Origin: Ricordea florida
Taxonomy: Eukaryota > Cnidaria > Anthozoa > Corallimorpharia > Ricordeidae
DNA: 64,000 bases
Direction of reading: 5' to 3'
NCBI GenBank assembly: GCA_949710005.1
Contig: OX453276.1
Span: forward strand, 30,356,591 to 30,420,590
Shown here: one piece after another, positions 52,146 through 63,319 of the stretch
Numbering within the stretch: the first letter of the stretch is position 1
Layout of the letters: each line of letters opens with the position of its first letter
Program-made: the position numbers and the translations under genes
The notes under the pieces: model-generated
What the model was told of the DNA's origin: nothing
What the model saw: only the letters and a program-made list of their open reading frames with translations
Databases searched by the model: none

Positions 52146-52551
52146 TAGGCTGCATCATTATGTATGCTACAAGGGGGGGGGGGGGGAGGGGAGGGCAGAG
52201 GATTTTTTTTTTTCAGCGGCTCGTCTTTTTTATATCCCCCGCAAGGTCCATACAAATTTTCATAATCCCCCAAGCAATCAGCCGAAAAATCAACACCACC
52301 CCCACCCCCTCGTCCCTCACAAGAAATATCAAAATAAATATCTGTATAATAGTATAATAGTACACCATCTATGTTTGTTAAAACTATTACAAAAGCTAGA
52401 TAGAATCTTACAAAAATAAGCATCCCCCAAGAGATATTTAAACAATTTTCACATCCCCCCTTTTTTTGCTCTAAAAATTTGACAGCCCCCCTTACAATCC
52501 TCTGCCCCCCCCCCACCCCCCCTGTAGGATACATAATGAATGCAGCCTTAG
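52146..52551. mobile_element. MITE-like element with polyG/polyC borders
   Basis: AGGCTGCATCATTATGTATG near the left end and CATAATGAATGCAGCCTTA at the right form terminal inverted repeats, with a polyG run and a polyC run inside them. The core has CCCC-rich blocks and no convincing ORF. Confidence 0.65.
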
Positions 52552-53503
52552 ATCCCTCGGTCCCTCGACCAGGATCTTACATATTTCACGGTGACAGCAT
52601 GCAGAACCTGCAGCACCCGCTTTAGAGCACAAATGCTCTACAATTTACCTTATTCCTACTTAATTTCGCGATTGTCAAAAAATCGCGAAATTAAAGCTCG
52701 CCGGTGAATAAAAATCCTCGCGAAATTTACAAACGCTTTATTAAATAGCATGGTAAGAAATTTGAATCACAAAAAACTTGATTAACATGATCAACAACGA
52801 CATGTACAGCTTATGTATCGACATAAATAATAAATTATTCACTGGTAAGCTCCATTTTTCACGTTGTCTTGTGATCAATAAAGGTAATTTGCAAAGATTT
52901 CACATGAAAATAACTACTCATCTTCATCTGAATCACTGTCTAATCGAGCAAATCCCTTAGAATATCTTTCGTGCAGTCGTCAAAATGGTGATGGACAAAA
53001 CCCTGACCCCCAGTCCATGGACCACCTCGATGGACTACCCAAATGGACTACCCTAAAATGGACTACCCCTAGAAAATACTATTCGAATGAGTTCTATTCA
53101 AGGAACTGCCATTTATATCCTTGCATTGCACGAACCTTGTTTATTTTTCGTCTGATCCAGCCGCCATCTTGGATATTATATTTAACTAGACGCATGACTG
53201 CGTGAACTCGGGCTTTCTTTCAACATCTTGCTATGTAGACTATGTAGAAGTCGAACGCTACACAAGTCGTCTTTAAGCAACGTGAAAATCTCAAAGTTAT
53301 TTGACACCAGATTTGTTGGCCCTGAATCAGGTGACGTCAGAAACGTATATAACAACATATATAATATGGCCCTTCCTTTATTTTCTTCTTAAACATTTCA
53401 ATACATGATTCCTCATTTTTATTCTTATTGCCCTAGTATTTTTGTTTGCGTTTCTCAAGCATTTCTTGTTTTTTAGCTGCATCCATTGTTTTGCATTTTT
53501 CTG
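52552..53503. other. no gene seen
   Basis: AT-rich host DNA without recognised exons. It includes a short triple repeat of TGGACTACCC near 53,030-53,070. Confidence 0.4.
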
Positions 53504-54238
53504 CATGTTTGTCTAATAAATCTTGTTTTTAGCTGCATCCATTGTTTTGTATTTTTCTGCATGTTTGTCTAACGGCCTTTGTTTCTTAAATGCATCCATT
53601 GTTTTGTATTTTTGTGCTCGGTTCTTTTGCAGTTCTTTTTTATTTGTAGAATCATTTGCTTGTTTTCTTTCCAATAATATTCTCTTCCTTGATGGTTCCA
53701 TGCCTTTATAATTCTGTTTCTGCCTTTAATTTTTCATTATCCTTTTTCATTCATTCTTGTTAGCAGATTTGGTTGAACATGACACAAACTGTATTTGGTA
53801 ATGTTCTGCTGAATGATATGTTTTTTGAACATTTCTAATAGCCTTAACTAGACAAGCAATACCATTTATCTTTTTAGTATATTGAATGGGAGTCATTTGA
53901 CTTTCATCATAGATCAAGAGGGAATATACATATATTGATTTTTGTATGGATTTTGAAATACAGCGAACACAAAAAGATGCGAACCATATCAAAAACCCTG
54001 TGCATTCACTATTATTCTGTATAATATTTTGGAGAACAGATTTGCTTTGCACTGACTCAAACAATACTCCTTCAGTGATATCACTTTTAAGGTCAAAAAT
54101 TACTTCAACTCCACAAAAATCAACACTTTTGGGCAAATTTTTATTGGATGGTGAATTCATATCTAAAGATAAACTATCACATAACCTTTTGCCATTATCG
54201 ACAAATAGAAGATAATGTTTTTGAAGTCCGATAAGCAC
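53504..54238 (-). pseudogene. downstream part of a broken mobile-element gene
   Basis: Two short open stretches on the minus strand. One (53747-54238) begins MLIGLQKHYLLFVDNGKRLC and has a PKSVDFCGVEVIFDL segment. The other (53513-53701) has two KYKTMDA repeats in a Lys-rich setting (EKYKTMDAAKN), and a partial further unit lies nearby. They follow the OTU-like pseudogene on the same strand with similar codon use and are likely parts of the same element. I do not recognise the family with certainty; Helitron-like or related DNA elements carry comparable arrays. Confidence 0.45.
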
Positions 54239-54348
54239 AGGATTTCATTATAGAATAGCAAAGTGAATAAATAGTCACAGTAGTACTTAACTTAAACTTC
54301 ATGGTTTCACAAACACAAGTCTGAACAAGTATGTCATTTTCAGCTTCA

Positions 54349-55140
54349 TTAATTTATTAGTCCTTTCACCTCAAACATAATATTGTTCTGTATACTCTGA
54401 AAATAATGCACTAAGTCACTAAGAGACAATACTTCAAGCAGCTCACATGTATCTTGGGCATGGCTTCTACCATATGAATCGTTTGCATGAGAATCAAATA
54501 TTTTAAACCCCACATTACCATTACAATAGATAGCAATAGCATTTCACCCTACTCTCAATACAAAATTAGTGTAGTTTTCAGCCAAAAGTGATTCAAAGGC
54601 TCTTAGCAAAGAATTACAGTATTGATATCCTTCTATGGCAGCTTCTTAATGAATAGTACCAGTGTAGCTTTCACTGTACTGAAGTTGATGGTCAGTTTCG
54701 AACACATTTAGCATTGATGGTAATTCTGACTGCATTAAAAAGGATCGCCTGGCAAACTGAGGCAAACCTGAATACAACTGATTTCCAATATTCATTATTT
54801 CCATGAGGTTATTAGCTGAATGGATTCCTTGTTTGTTATTGTAAATCAAAGAGCATAAACTCATTGCAACACATTGTTGTCCAGAATTCTGTCCAAATAC
54901 TAGCTCATTTCCTTGGCTACAAGGGGCTGATATTGTTTTGCTTGGGTCAATATACATTGGAGTAGGACCAGGGTTCTTCTCTATGTCTGTACTCAGTTTA
55001 AATTGACAAAAATTTGATATATGGGGCTGCTTTTTGTACCGGCACATCAAATTATTACAGGTAAACAATGATAAATACCGATTTGCTCGAAATTCAAGCT
55101 TCATCAACCCTTGATAAACCCTGCTAGCGCAATTAAACAA
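54349..55140 (-). pseudogene. mobile-element gene with 2A-like motif and OTU-like protease region, two in-frame stops
   Basis: The minus-strand frame starts at 55140. Residues 52-59 are DIEKNPGP, an exact match to the 2A-type ribosome-skipping motif (D-x-E-x-NPGP). Next comes a candidate Cys-protease core: a Cys within SGQQCVAMSLCSLI, then EGYQYCNSLLRAFESLL, and finally FDSHANDSYGRSH, which resembles the His region of OTU-like peptidases in eukaryotic transposons. The frame is broken by a stop at 54646-54648 and another at 54544-54546, and ends at 54349. The reading frame is otherwise collinear, so decay is recent to moderate. The sequence is probably part of a Helitron-like or other multi-gene DNA transposon; the class is uncertain. 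Confidence 0.65.
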
Positions 55141-55202
55141 AAGCTCCTTTTCATGTTGTGTAATTTTATTTAAGCTCGTTATCTTTGTACTACATTCATA
55201 TT

Positions 55203-55463
55203 TTATAAGTTTCTAACCTTCACATAACAGCAAAGCTTGGAAGACTTCGGTAAACTCGCACAGATACGTTTGAAGACAAACTCCTTCAGCTTTCTGCTTT
55301 TGTTTCTCAGACACTTCAAAATTCGAACTGGCAATCTGCTGGGTTCTCGATCACGTTTACCCATGCGACGATTTCTACGTAAGCTAACAGGAGATAGCTG
55401 ATTTGATATAGCATGATTTTCGATAGATAGTCCATTTGATAAAGCAGTCATAGCATGGTTCAT
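55203..55463 (-). pseudogene. 5' basic segment of the same broken element gene
   Basis: An 86-codon stretch, Arg/Lys-rich (LRRNRRMGKRDREPSRLPV), immediately upstream of the 2A-containing frame and ending KVRNL. It may be the first exon or a frameshifted N-terminus of that gene. Confidence 0.4.
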
Positions 55464-55468
55464 GATTT

Positions 55469-55656
55469 AACAAATTGACGTCCGTTTTTTATGCGTCTGT
55501 CCTCTTATTGATGATAAATTGCGTCATAACATTGTCAAAGTGTTGTAGATCCACGAGCCGATAGGCGAGTGGATCTACAACACACTTTGACAATGTTATG
55601 ACGCAATTTATCATCAATAAGAGGACAGACGCATAAAAAACGGACGTCAATTTGTT
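55469..55656. repeat. near-perfect 188-bp palindrome
   Basis: Arms of about 88 nt (AACAAATTGACGTCCG...TTGTAGATCCAC) flank GAGCCGATAGGC-type loop sequence. The left arm also occurs at 15,728-15,825. The palindrome abuts the upstream end of the broken element gene and may mark its terminus. Confidence 0.85.
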
Positions 55657-56979
55657 TTTTACAATAACAAAACGCGAAAAAGGTCAAATGAAGACTTAAA
55701 TGAAAAGAAAACGCGAGTAAACAGCAAGTAAACTCGAAAAATGCTAAATTTTATTTAAATTGACGCAATCAGGGCGCAACTATTCTCAATAACTTTCCTC
55801 GCCTTCTCATTGGCTTGTGACAACACGTAATACAATTTGATTGGGTAAAAATCTGACTGTTTGACAGCTCACTTATCACGCGAAAAAACCTTGCATAAAT
55901 TAAAATTTTATGTGTCTGTACTCTTATTGATGATAAAAATTAGCCAATCAGAGCGCGAGAATTCGCTCAGTTGTAAAAAAAAAAAGGTTCGCTCGTAACT
56001 GTATGCGCACGATGCAAATTCTACGCATGCGCCGTAAGAGCTCTACGGCGATTTGTGACTGAAGGAAAAAAAAAAAAAAAAAGCCGAATTTAAACCTCGG
56101 GCGTTTCCTTCGGAAAGCCCGAGTAATGAACAACCGCCGAAAGCAAAGAGCGTAGACTCAAACGCGTTTCCTCTTCTTTTCCCGCACATCTTGGATTCTG
56201 GTAAGACTTTCAGTATCAAAATCTGTGTCTATCTTAAATGAGAGTAATAAAAGGAGAATTCTGAATTTTTGTAAGTGACCGATTAATACAGGGTGACCGC
56301 CTAATACAGTTTGCAAAAAATAAAGTTAAAGTACAATCAAAATACCATTTTATATCACTGTTAATCAGTTAATGTACAATTTATCAATGACAGTGCTCAT
56401 AATGGCAACGTAGCTGACTAAGTTCTTACAGGAGCCCATTACCTGGGCTCCTGGTTCTTAAAGGCACTGTAAAATTCTGGGAAGGTCATTATTAAAGGAA
56501 AACGCATGAACAGAGGAGGTGGCAATGATCTTGAAGTGCCATGTAAATATCATTTTCAAAGGGACACTGACTTCTCATGCATGTATGTGTATTCTCATGC
56601 ATGTATGCAGGTATGTGCCGCGGGATAGGGTATGGTTTTTAAGGTTCTCGATCCTTAAATAGGGTATCATTTTTGCCCATGTTGGCATAGTGTTCCCGGT
56701 GTGATCCTTAGATAGTGTGCCTGAATTGTATCAGCTAATATAGCAGTGCTTAAACACCCAGTTAAGCGGAAAACAAATGATCTGTTAAATTTAATTTTGT
56801 GTTTTCCATGGCAGTTAGTCGTTGTTTGGGCCGTCACGCAACGCTTCTCTCCCCTCCCCCATTAGCCTGCGAACACTGACCCGTTCAAACTATTTTCAGT
56901 TTTTGTTTTTCCCTTAATAGTGGCAAATGAAGCTATATCACTTAACTTAGTTGGTTGTCCATTTAAATAGAGTCGTTCA

Positions 56980-56980
<1 letters not shown>
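55657..56980. other. repeat-flank DNA, no gene seen
   Basis: The first part repeats sequence also found at 15,838-15,970 (ACAATAACAAAACG..., TGTGTCTGTACTCTTATTG). A polyA/T-rich stretch and imperfect repeats follow; no exon was recognised. Confidence 0.45.

Positions 56981-57020
<40 letters not shown>
56981..57020. repeat. (TA)n microsatellite
   Basis: About 20 TA units; similar tracts recur at 57,233-57,265, 57,309-57,329, 57,522-57,541 and 57,677-57,727. Confidence 0.9.
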
Positions 57021-57026
<6 letters not shown>

Positions 57027-57080
57027 GTAAAAGTTGATTAATCGTAAAACAGTGCTCAATACGTGAACGTAGAGCGAAGT

Positions 57081-57226
57081 AGTTGTTGCGGGAGAAAAAA
57101 CACACAAACAAACTACAGGTTTATCCCTACAAGCCTGTTTCGTGGTTGCCCACTCATCAGGGGATATGACCACGAAACAGGCTTGTAGGGATAAACCTGT
57201 AGTTTGTTTGTGTGTTTTTTCTCCCG

Positions 57227-57234
<8 letters not shown>
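57081..57234. repeat. perfect 66-nt inverted repeat, Penelope-type remnant
   Basis: Left arm 57081-57146 and right arm 57169-57234 are exact complements around a 22-nt spacer. The unit is bordered by TA microsatellites. The hammerhead fold on the minus strand uses the left arm plus the spacer. Confidence 0.85.
57122..57166 (-). ncRNA. hammerhead ribozyme, minimal Penelope-like type
   Basis: On the minus strand from 57166 down to 57122: TATCCC, the core CTGATGA, stem II GTGG-GCAA-CCAC, the core GAAA, a short helix III CA-GGCT-TG, the cleavage site TA, and GGGATA. TATCCC pairs with GGGATA as a perfect 6-bp helix I. All invariant core bases are present, and cleavage is expected after A at 57128. 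The 2-bp helix III is typical of the minimal hammerheads reported in Penelope-like retroelements. No reverse transcriptase is nearby. Confidence 0.8.
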
Positions 57235-57264
<30 letters not shown>

Positions 57265-57267
<3 letters not shown>

Positions 57268-57585
57268 CAATTGTGGAAAACGAGGACGGACAACTTCGAG
57301 CGAAAAAATATATATATATATATATATACAGTAAAAAATCTAAAAAAAGTTTAAAAATTTAATAAAAATAGACGTTTGGGTCAATGACCTTCATCAGTTG
57401 CAGTGCCTTAGATCCTACTAGATTGCAGTGCCTTAGATCCTAGGCACTGCAACTGATGAAGGTCATTGACCCAAACGTCTATTTTTATTAAATTTTTAAA
57501 CTTTTTTTAGATTTTTTACTGTATATATATATATATATATATTTTTTCGCTCGAAGTTGTCCGTCCTCGTTTTCCACAATTGCCT
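57265..57585. repeat. long inverted repeat with decayed hammerhead-like cores
   Basis: Arms of about 150 nt start at GGCAATTGTGGAAAACGAGG and end at CCTCGTTTTCCACAATTGCC. Each arm carries CTGATGA-AGGTCATTGACC-CAAACGTC, which resembles a hammerhead core but with C in place of the G of GAAA and no helix I partner. Confidence 0.7.
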
Positions 57586-57672
57586 ACAAATTTCATTACT
57601 CGAGGTTTGGACTACGAATCCTTTTGGATCCTTCTGGCGTGTGGCATCCCTGTTGGCTCGAAGCATCATAAC

Positions 57673-57731
<59 letters not shown>

Positions 57732-57740
57732 AGTTTACTT

Positions 57741-57874
57741 TATAGAAAGTGCGACGTACGGGGTTGTATCCACAAGTTGTTTGTGTCAAAACCCGAACGA
57801 GCGAGGTACGAGCGAGTGAGGGCTTTTGATACAAACAACGAGTGAATACAGCCCCGTACAAAGTACTTTCTATG
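57741..57874. repeat. palindromic foldback repeat
   Basis: TATAGAAAGT...GTACGGGG is inverted as CCCCGTACAAAGTACTTTCTAT, with CGAACGAGCGAGGTACGAGC in the middle. Confidence 0.65.
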
Positions 57875-58132
57875 ACGTGATCTGTTTATTACACGTAACA
57901 GGAGAATTTTCATTGAAACATTTTTCTGAACACAAATTAGAACTGAGTAAAAACTCGCTAACAACAGAAGCAAATGCAAATTTAATAGCAATGGAAAATA
58001 TCGCACTGGTCCGCACTACATCAAGAAAATAAACTGCTGAAGTCATTTCCTTCATAATGGTTGAGGAATACTCTTTCATAAATAACGATCAAAGCGTGAA
58101 AGAAAATACCTGAGCGATGTGGGTTCGTATTG

Positions 58133-58410
58133 TTATCCGTCTTTCGTTCGAACTAGAAGCAGAAAATTGGAGAGATCTTTTGCATCAATCTTTTCATTCT
58201 CTCTCAGCTCGTTCCTTGAAACTAAAACTTTTTTGAGCAACGAGACATCTGTCTGTGTTTTGTCAATGTGTTTTTGTTTTCTTGATGCTGTACAAAGTCT
58301 ACAAACTCGTCTACGGAGCAACCAACCGACACAAACCTAGAGCTTTCCTCCGCCTTTTCCGTTTTCGCAAGAAAAATCTGGAGGAGGCGCGCCGCTAAAA
58401 AAGGCGGCAA
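58133..58410 (-). pseudogene. N-terminal fragment of a DUF3504-type gene, frameshifted
   Basis: One frame reads SSRFVSVGCSVDEFVDFVQH then ENKNTLTK, and the continuation lies in another frame as TDVSLLKKVLVSRNEL, DAKDLSNFLLLVRTKDG. This is the ENKNT...LLKK.L....E....DAKDLSNFL pattern of the family, so a single shift broke it. Confidence 0.65.
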
Positions 58411-58502
58411 ATCTGAAAAGCAATTTGAATGTAACGATGCACGATTCTGATTGGCTCAGAAAGACCTTGCGCTATCGTTGATTGGTTATATTTTCACACA
58501 TG

Positions 58503-58535
<33 letters not shown>

Positions 58536-58754
58536 CGCTCTTTTCACATGTGAAAATAAAGCGTATAGAATTCTACAAATCAGCTTTATGGAATAAAATT
58601 ATCGTGTTACGTGTAATAAATATATATATATAATTATATAATTAATTATGTATAGCATTTTGTAATTATATTTACATTTTTTTTCTGAACCTATATAAAT
58701 ACATGCAAATCTGTAAACCTACTAGTATTTTTAACTTTATTTTTTAAAGTGTAA

Positions 58755-58895
58755 ATATTGTTCCACTCTGAAGAAGGCCGAAGGCCTAAACGGCGTGCCG
58801 GTTTGTATCCATGATAAGCGAAAAAAATCATCCAAATTAACAATGAAGCAGTCCCTGAAAACTCCAAGAAAGTGACTGAATTGGGCCTCAATACA
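58755..58895 (+). repeat. hammerhead-like remnant joined to a DUF3504-type fragment
   Basis: CTGAAGA-AGGCC-GAA-GGCCT-AAAC near 58,768 resembles a decayed Penelope hammerhead core. From about 58,817 the DNA encodes [20 protein letters not shown], close to the fragment at 43,790. Confidence 0.45.
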
Positions 58896-59390
58896 CCTTT
58901 GTGATCTGTGGCACCTAAAACAGCACGCAGTAACGATATTAGCGAGATGCGAGCGAAATAAGCTAATTGATAAAGCGTAAGACAAAACATTGTGTTCACA
59001 AAACTAACCTGAATCGTAAAAACTTGCCATATTCGCCATAGATGATCGACAGGAAAAACAAGGTGCTCGACACTCTCTTAAGCTCTAAGCGCGTGATAAA
59101 AACACCGTTTGCTATACTGTGACGGCAAGGCATGACGGTATACCATGTCCGTCTTCTGTTTTGTTTTTCATTTTTTTGGTTTTGATATTGCTTTTGTTTT
59201 TGTTTTTGTACAGTTCACTTGTAAATCAAAATCAAAAATAAAAACTAGAAATAAAGAGCGAATACTTTAAAACAAATTTGTATAAAATTAAAAGCAAAAT
59301 TTACAACAAAATCTAAAACCAATAAAACAAAACTTGAAAAATGAAAAAAAAAATAAAGAAAAAAAGAAATATAAAAAAGAAAAATTAAAA

Positions 59391-59632
59391 CCAAGATTGA
59401 CAAGGGCAACCCATTATTGGATACAAAAATTAAAAAAAGAGACATTGTATCAGTTTGACATATTTGACAGACATGAAGGTACTTTTTTCTCGAAATAATT
59501 CCAGTGGCAGTAAGAACGTTAACCCTAAGGACTTTCAGAGGTTTGTTTTAGTGAAACCTGGGCAGGGATTTACTCATAAAGGCTTACAAACCAAATGAAC
59601 CAGGCCTAAAGTAACAAGATTATTGACCTGTT
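59391..59632. repeat. module A, copy 1
   Basis: About 240 bp nearly identical to 61,778-62,031, beginning CAAGATTGACAAGGGCAACC. Confidence 0.85.
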
Positions 59633-60316
59633 AGAGTGCTCTTATTTTCTTTTTCTTCTTTTTTTTTTTTTTTTTTCCTTTTTACATCTTCTCTTGTGCT
59701 TTAATGTCTAAATAAAATCGGCCTTTGCCATTTTTTATTCCTTGCCTTTTTTTTTCCAAATCATTACCATTAAGCAAAGGTTCACAGGGGCTACGCGTCA
59801 ATATATAGGACACAGAAAAGGAAAACCAGAAGAACGTTTACCAGTTACAGTGTTTTCTGAACGTGAACGCTTGAACCACATGTTTTTTTTCTCTTTTCTA
59901 GGCACCTGATTTTCCTAAAACTTTCAATTTCTCCTTAAAGTTTCGGCTTCTTATATATACCTATGTGCGAAAAGCACACCTCGAGAAGAGGATATTCTTT
60001 GGTTTACACTGTAGTTGGTTAAAAAGGTAGACGGAAACAGACCCTCAAAGTAGACAGCTCGCTCTGTCTGCTGTTATTGTTATCACTGACAGCTGGTCGG
60101 AACCGTAGACATGATAAAGGGAGTTAAACAGGAAGTCAGAAACATCTACCTAATAATTTTTGTACAACTGTGTAGTGATCATTTTGTGATTGATTCTCCA
60201 AAACAGCAGATCATTTCTTTGGATCTCTTGAGCATCTCTTTCAGAAGTGTAAATATGTTTTATAAAAGTTTTCGCACTCATTTAAAATTGCTCTATTTGT
60301 TGTAGCAAAGTGTTTC
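59633..60316. repeat. module B, copy 1
   Basis: About 680 bp highly similar to 63,320-64,000. It includes a 64-codon frame (60111-60305) beginning MIKGVKQEVRNIYLI that is conserved in both copies with two residue changes; a real gene is doubtful. Confidence 0.8.
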
Positions 60317-60367
60317 CGCCAATCTTTAATTGGCCACTATTCACGTCGATTTCAGAGTATGATATTT

Positions 60368-60472
60368 AACAATTATTCGCCGAAGGCGAAGTTAATATTG
60401 GCGAATATTTACCGAGCCATAGGCGAGGTAAATATTCGCCAATATTAACTGAGCCTGAGGCGAATAATTGTT
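60368..60472. repeat. palindromic foldback repeat
   Basis: AACAATTATTCGCC...GGCGAATAATTGTT outer arms and TTAATATTGGCGAATATTTACC inner arms nearly complete a single hairpin. Confidence 0.8.
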
Positions 60473-61777
60473 TTAGTATAATTTCAGAGCTGAACAACAG
60501 AGAAATCGGGATTCAACACATTTTATTTCCGGTATAAATGTCACATGGGTCGATCTAGGGCTGCTCTGATTGACAACAAACTTGTTTTCTTGTAATGGCT
60601 TCCGTCTTGTCGTCTTGCTGATAAATAAAACTTTGAAAGGCAGTTGTTCATTTCTTTGATTTCCATGCACTTAAACTCTGTTTCGAATTCGGTTTGCCAA
60701 TAAGCGAACCATTCTGTGTAAGGTAAATTAAGAGTTACGACAGTTAATTAGCTGTTTCAGCCGTTGTTATCGGTACTGTTTCTGTTTGTAAAGTTTCAAA
60801 GTAAAATAATAAGCCCAACGGAAGAGGCTGACATACCTTTGAAAAGTTTAACACCATATTTTGTTGCATTTTGCGTTGTTTTCGGGACTGCACTAATTTT
60901 AATTTCTGAGATTTCCTCGTCGGAAACATTTACAAACCGGCTGCTGGCAGCCATTTTGTTTTGCTTTATATTCACCGCCTAGCGCGGTGAATATAACGTC
61001 ATATGGCGAGTACACTCAACCAATCAGATTGCTGGAAACACTGTGTTCAGCTCTAAAATTATACTAATGTTAAATATACTGAAGCATCTAAACAATAGTA
61101 GCTGTACGTCACTCTGCTGAGATTCTTACAACAAATTCAGTTACTCCGTAAACAGATGGATCTAACTGATTTATTAAGAATATTCCATTTCTTTTTCACC
61201 TGTTTTCAAAAAAATATATGACGAGTAATCATCTTTGTTTTTATTTAACAACAATGCAAACAAGCAAGCTTAAAAGATGACTGGAACTAAGTTTATTTTC
61301 CCTTTGTTTCAACACTGATAAGCCATCATGAAGGCGCTTCTTAATCTTTCACGTTGTATCAAATAGATCTGAAAGAGGTCTTGGCAGTGACAGCGGGATG
61401 CTGTTGGCGTTGTAGTTTTCAAAGGTCTGAGCAGCTGAAAGTACATGAAGCCCATACATGGGGACGAGAGACTGTTTCTGGTGTGCAGAGTTGACACTGT
61501 ACCTTTAGCAAGAGTTGTGTGCAGTCAGTTGTAACTGCCTGAAAACGGTGCCAGAGGCCTAACATCAAGGTGAGACAATTTTTATTTAAGTATTATTCCT
61601 GGAGATAGTACTAATACTTTCAATGACTGATTGACTGATCGAGAACGTAAAAAAAAAGCAATTCACTTCTTTTCAAATCTTTTTAAGCCTTAAATAAATA
61701 AATGAGATAAGACTTTGTTTACATTTGACTTACATTTTTTCTTTGCCATTTATTTTTTAAAATTACCAAAAACACAA
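60473..61777. other. no gene seen
   Basis: AT-rich DNA without a recognised exon between module B copy 1 and module A copy 2. Confidence 0.4.
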
Positions 61778-62031
61778 GATTGACAAGGGCAACCCATTAT
61801 TGGATACAAAATTTAAGAAAAGAGACATTGTATCAGTTATAGTTTTTTTTCAGTTTGACATATTTGACAGGCATGAAGGTATTTTTTTCTCGAAATAATT
61901 CCAGTGGCAGTAAGAACGTTAACCCTAAGGATCTTCTGAGGTTTGTTTTAATGAAACCTGGGCAGGGATTTACTCATAAAGGCTTACAAACCAAATGAAC
62001 CAGGCCTAAAATAACAAGATTATTGACCTGT
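61778..62031. repeat. module A, copy 2
   Basis: Near-identical to 59,391-59,632; it includes an extra short insertion near 61,837. Confidence 0.85.
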
Positions 62032-62825
62032 TTGTGACGAACACGTTTTTATGTAAATGTGTAGCGTGGAATACCTCTGAGACCACTACATAATGTCTTT
62101 AAAACAATAGGTGTTAGGAAAAGAGTAATTGAAAACATAGTTTCAAACAGCAATTCGTTGAAATTCAAAATTCAAACATGACCCAAACAAACTTCACCAG
62201 GATTTTCCAAACAATCTCTTAAACATACGTTTACGTCAGTTCAGCAACTGAAAGCAAGCATATCAAAGGAAGAAATAGAAAGTAACAGATCAATCTCAAT
62301 AGAACCAACAGAAAGAGCCGTATCCAAGTAATTAAATCGAAATGTGCTCTCAATGCAGGCCCCGTTCGTTTGATATTGAACAGGGCCGAGGTCCGATTCA
62401 GTGATAAGTGTGAATGATATCTGCAGTTTAACGGCTGCTAGTCTAGATCTGATAAAAGCTTGATATTAAACTCAGGTAGAGAGGCGTTGGTGGTTCTTGA
62501 AATTGAATATTGGGTTCCGTAAATGTTAATTGAGCGGCTCAGTGTTGTTCTCCTATTTTGAAATACACATGTGGACAAGATCAACCAAAACAGCGTTGTC
62601 TTTTAAGCTAGATCCAGTGTACTTTGTGAAGCCTGAAATAATCGACTGTGGTAAACCGCCTTCCGTCGAAAGCGCGAAATCTCGAACAGCAACATGCATT
62701 AAGCGCACTGAAACCCTTGTGGAACAGTTGGCGCAACTGGGCATGACGTCATAGGGAGCCCATGCGCAGGTTGAGATCAAACTTAGAACAATAGACTACC
62801 CTAATTTTTCCATATGATATCAGGT
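62032..62825. other. no gene seen
   Basis: Part of the DNA that separates modules A and B in the second copy. Short frames near 62,530-62,780 show no recognisable domain. Confidence 0.4.
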
Positions 62826-63020
62826 GCAGCCGGCGTGGTCTAGTGGATAGAGCGGTCGACTAGGATGCGATAGGTACCGGGTTCGAAGCGCGGGATGGCT
62901 CTCGATCTGGCTTGGGGGCCGGGCCATCCCACCCCCTTGGCGTTTTTGCGAAGGTGTCTAGGAATTACTCTCCATCTGGCTCGGGGGCCGGGTAATTTCA
63001 CCCCTCCATCCGCACGTTTT
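62826..63020 (+). repeat. tRNA-derived SINE
   Basis: The tRNA-like head has an A box (TGGTCTAGTGG) and a B box (GGGTTCGAAGC). The body contains two copies of a TCTGGCT(T/C)GGGGGCCGGG unit, and the element ends in a T-rich stretch. Confidence 0.7.
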
Positions 63021-63149
63021 TTATTATATAATTTTATTTTTTCATATTTTAACTTCACAAACACAGGCAAAGAAATCAGTATACACTGTTCTGAGGGCTT
63101 CCTTTTTCCACTTTATTTTTCGTTTTTTTTCTTTTCTTTTTTTATTTGT

Positions 63150-63270
63150 TTTTTTTTTTCTCCTTTTCTTTTTACTTTAATGTTTATGTAAAATTGGACT
63201 TTGGTATTTTTCCCATGCCTAATTTTTTTCTTTAAAAAATTACCATTAACAGAAAGCCCACAGGGGCAAA
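63150..63270. repeat. diverged partial copy of the start of module B
   Basis: The order of T-rich start, CTTTAATGT, TTACCATTAA and CCACAGGGGC matches the beginning of module B at lower identity. Confidence 0.5.
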
Positions 63271-63319
63271 CTTTCATTATATGAAACATGAGAAAAAAAA
63301 AGAAGTAATTGTACCAATT

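Noticed and set aside
52145..52534. Gly-rich coding frame on the minus strand
   Set aside because: It arises from polyG/polyC and MITE sequence.
60111..60305. Small gene conserved in both module B copies
   Set aside because: Conservation is explained by recent duplication; there is no domain or signal and little codon-level constraint can be judged.
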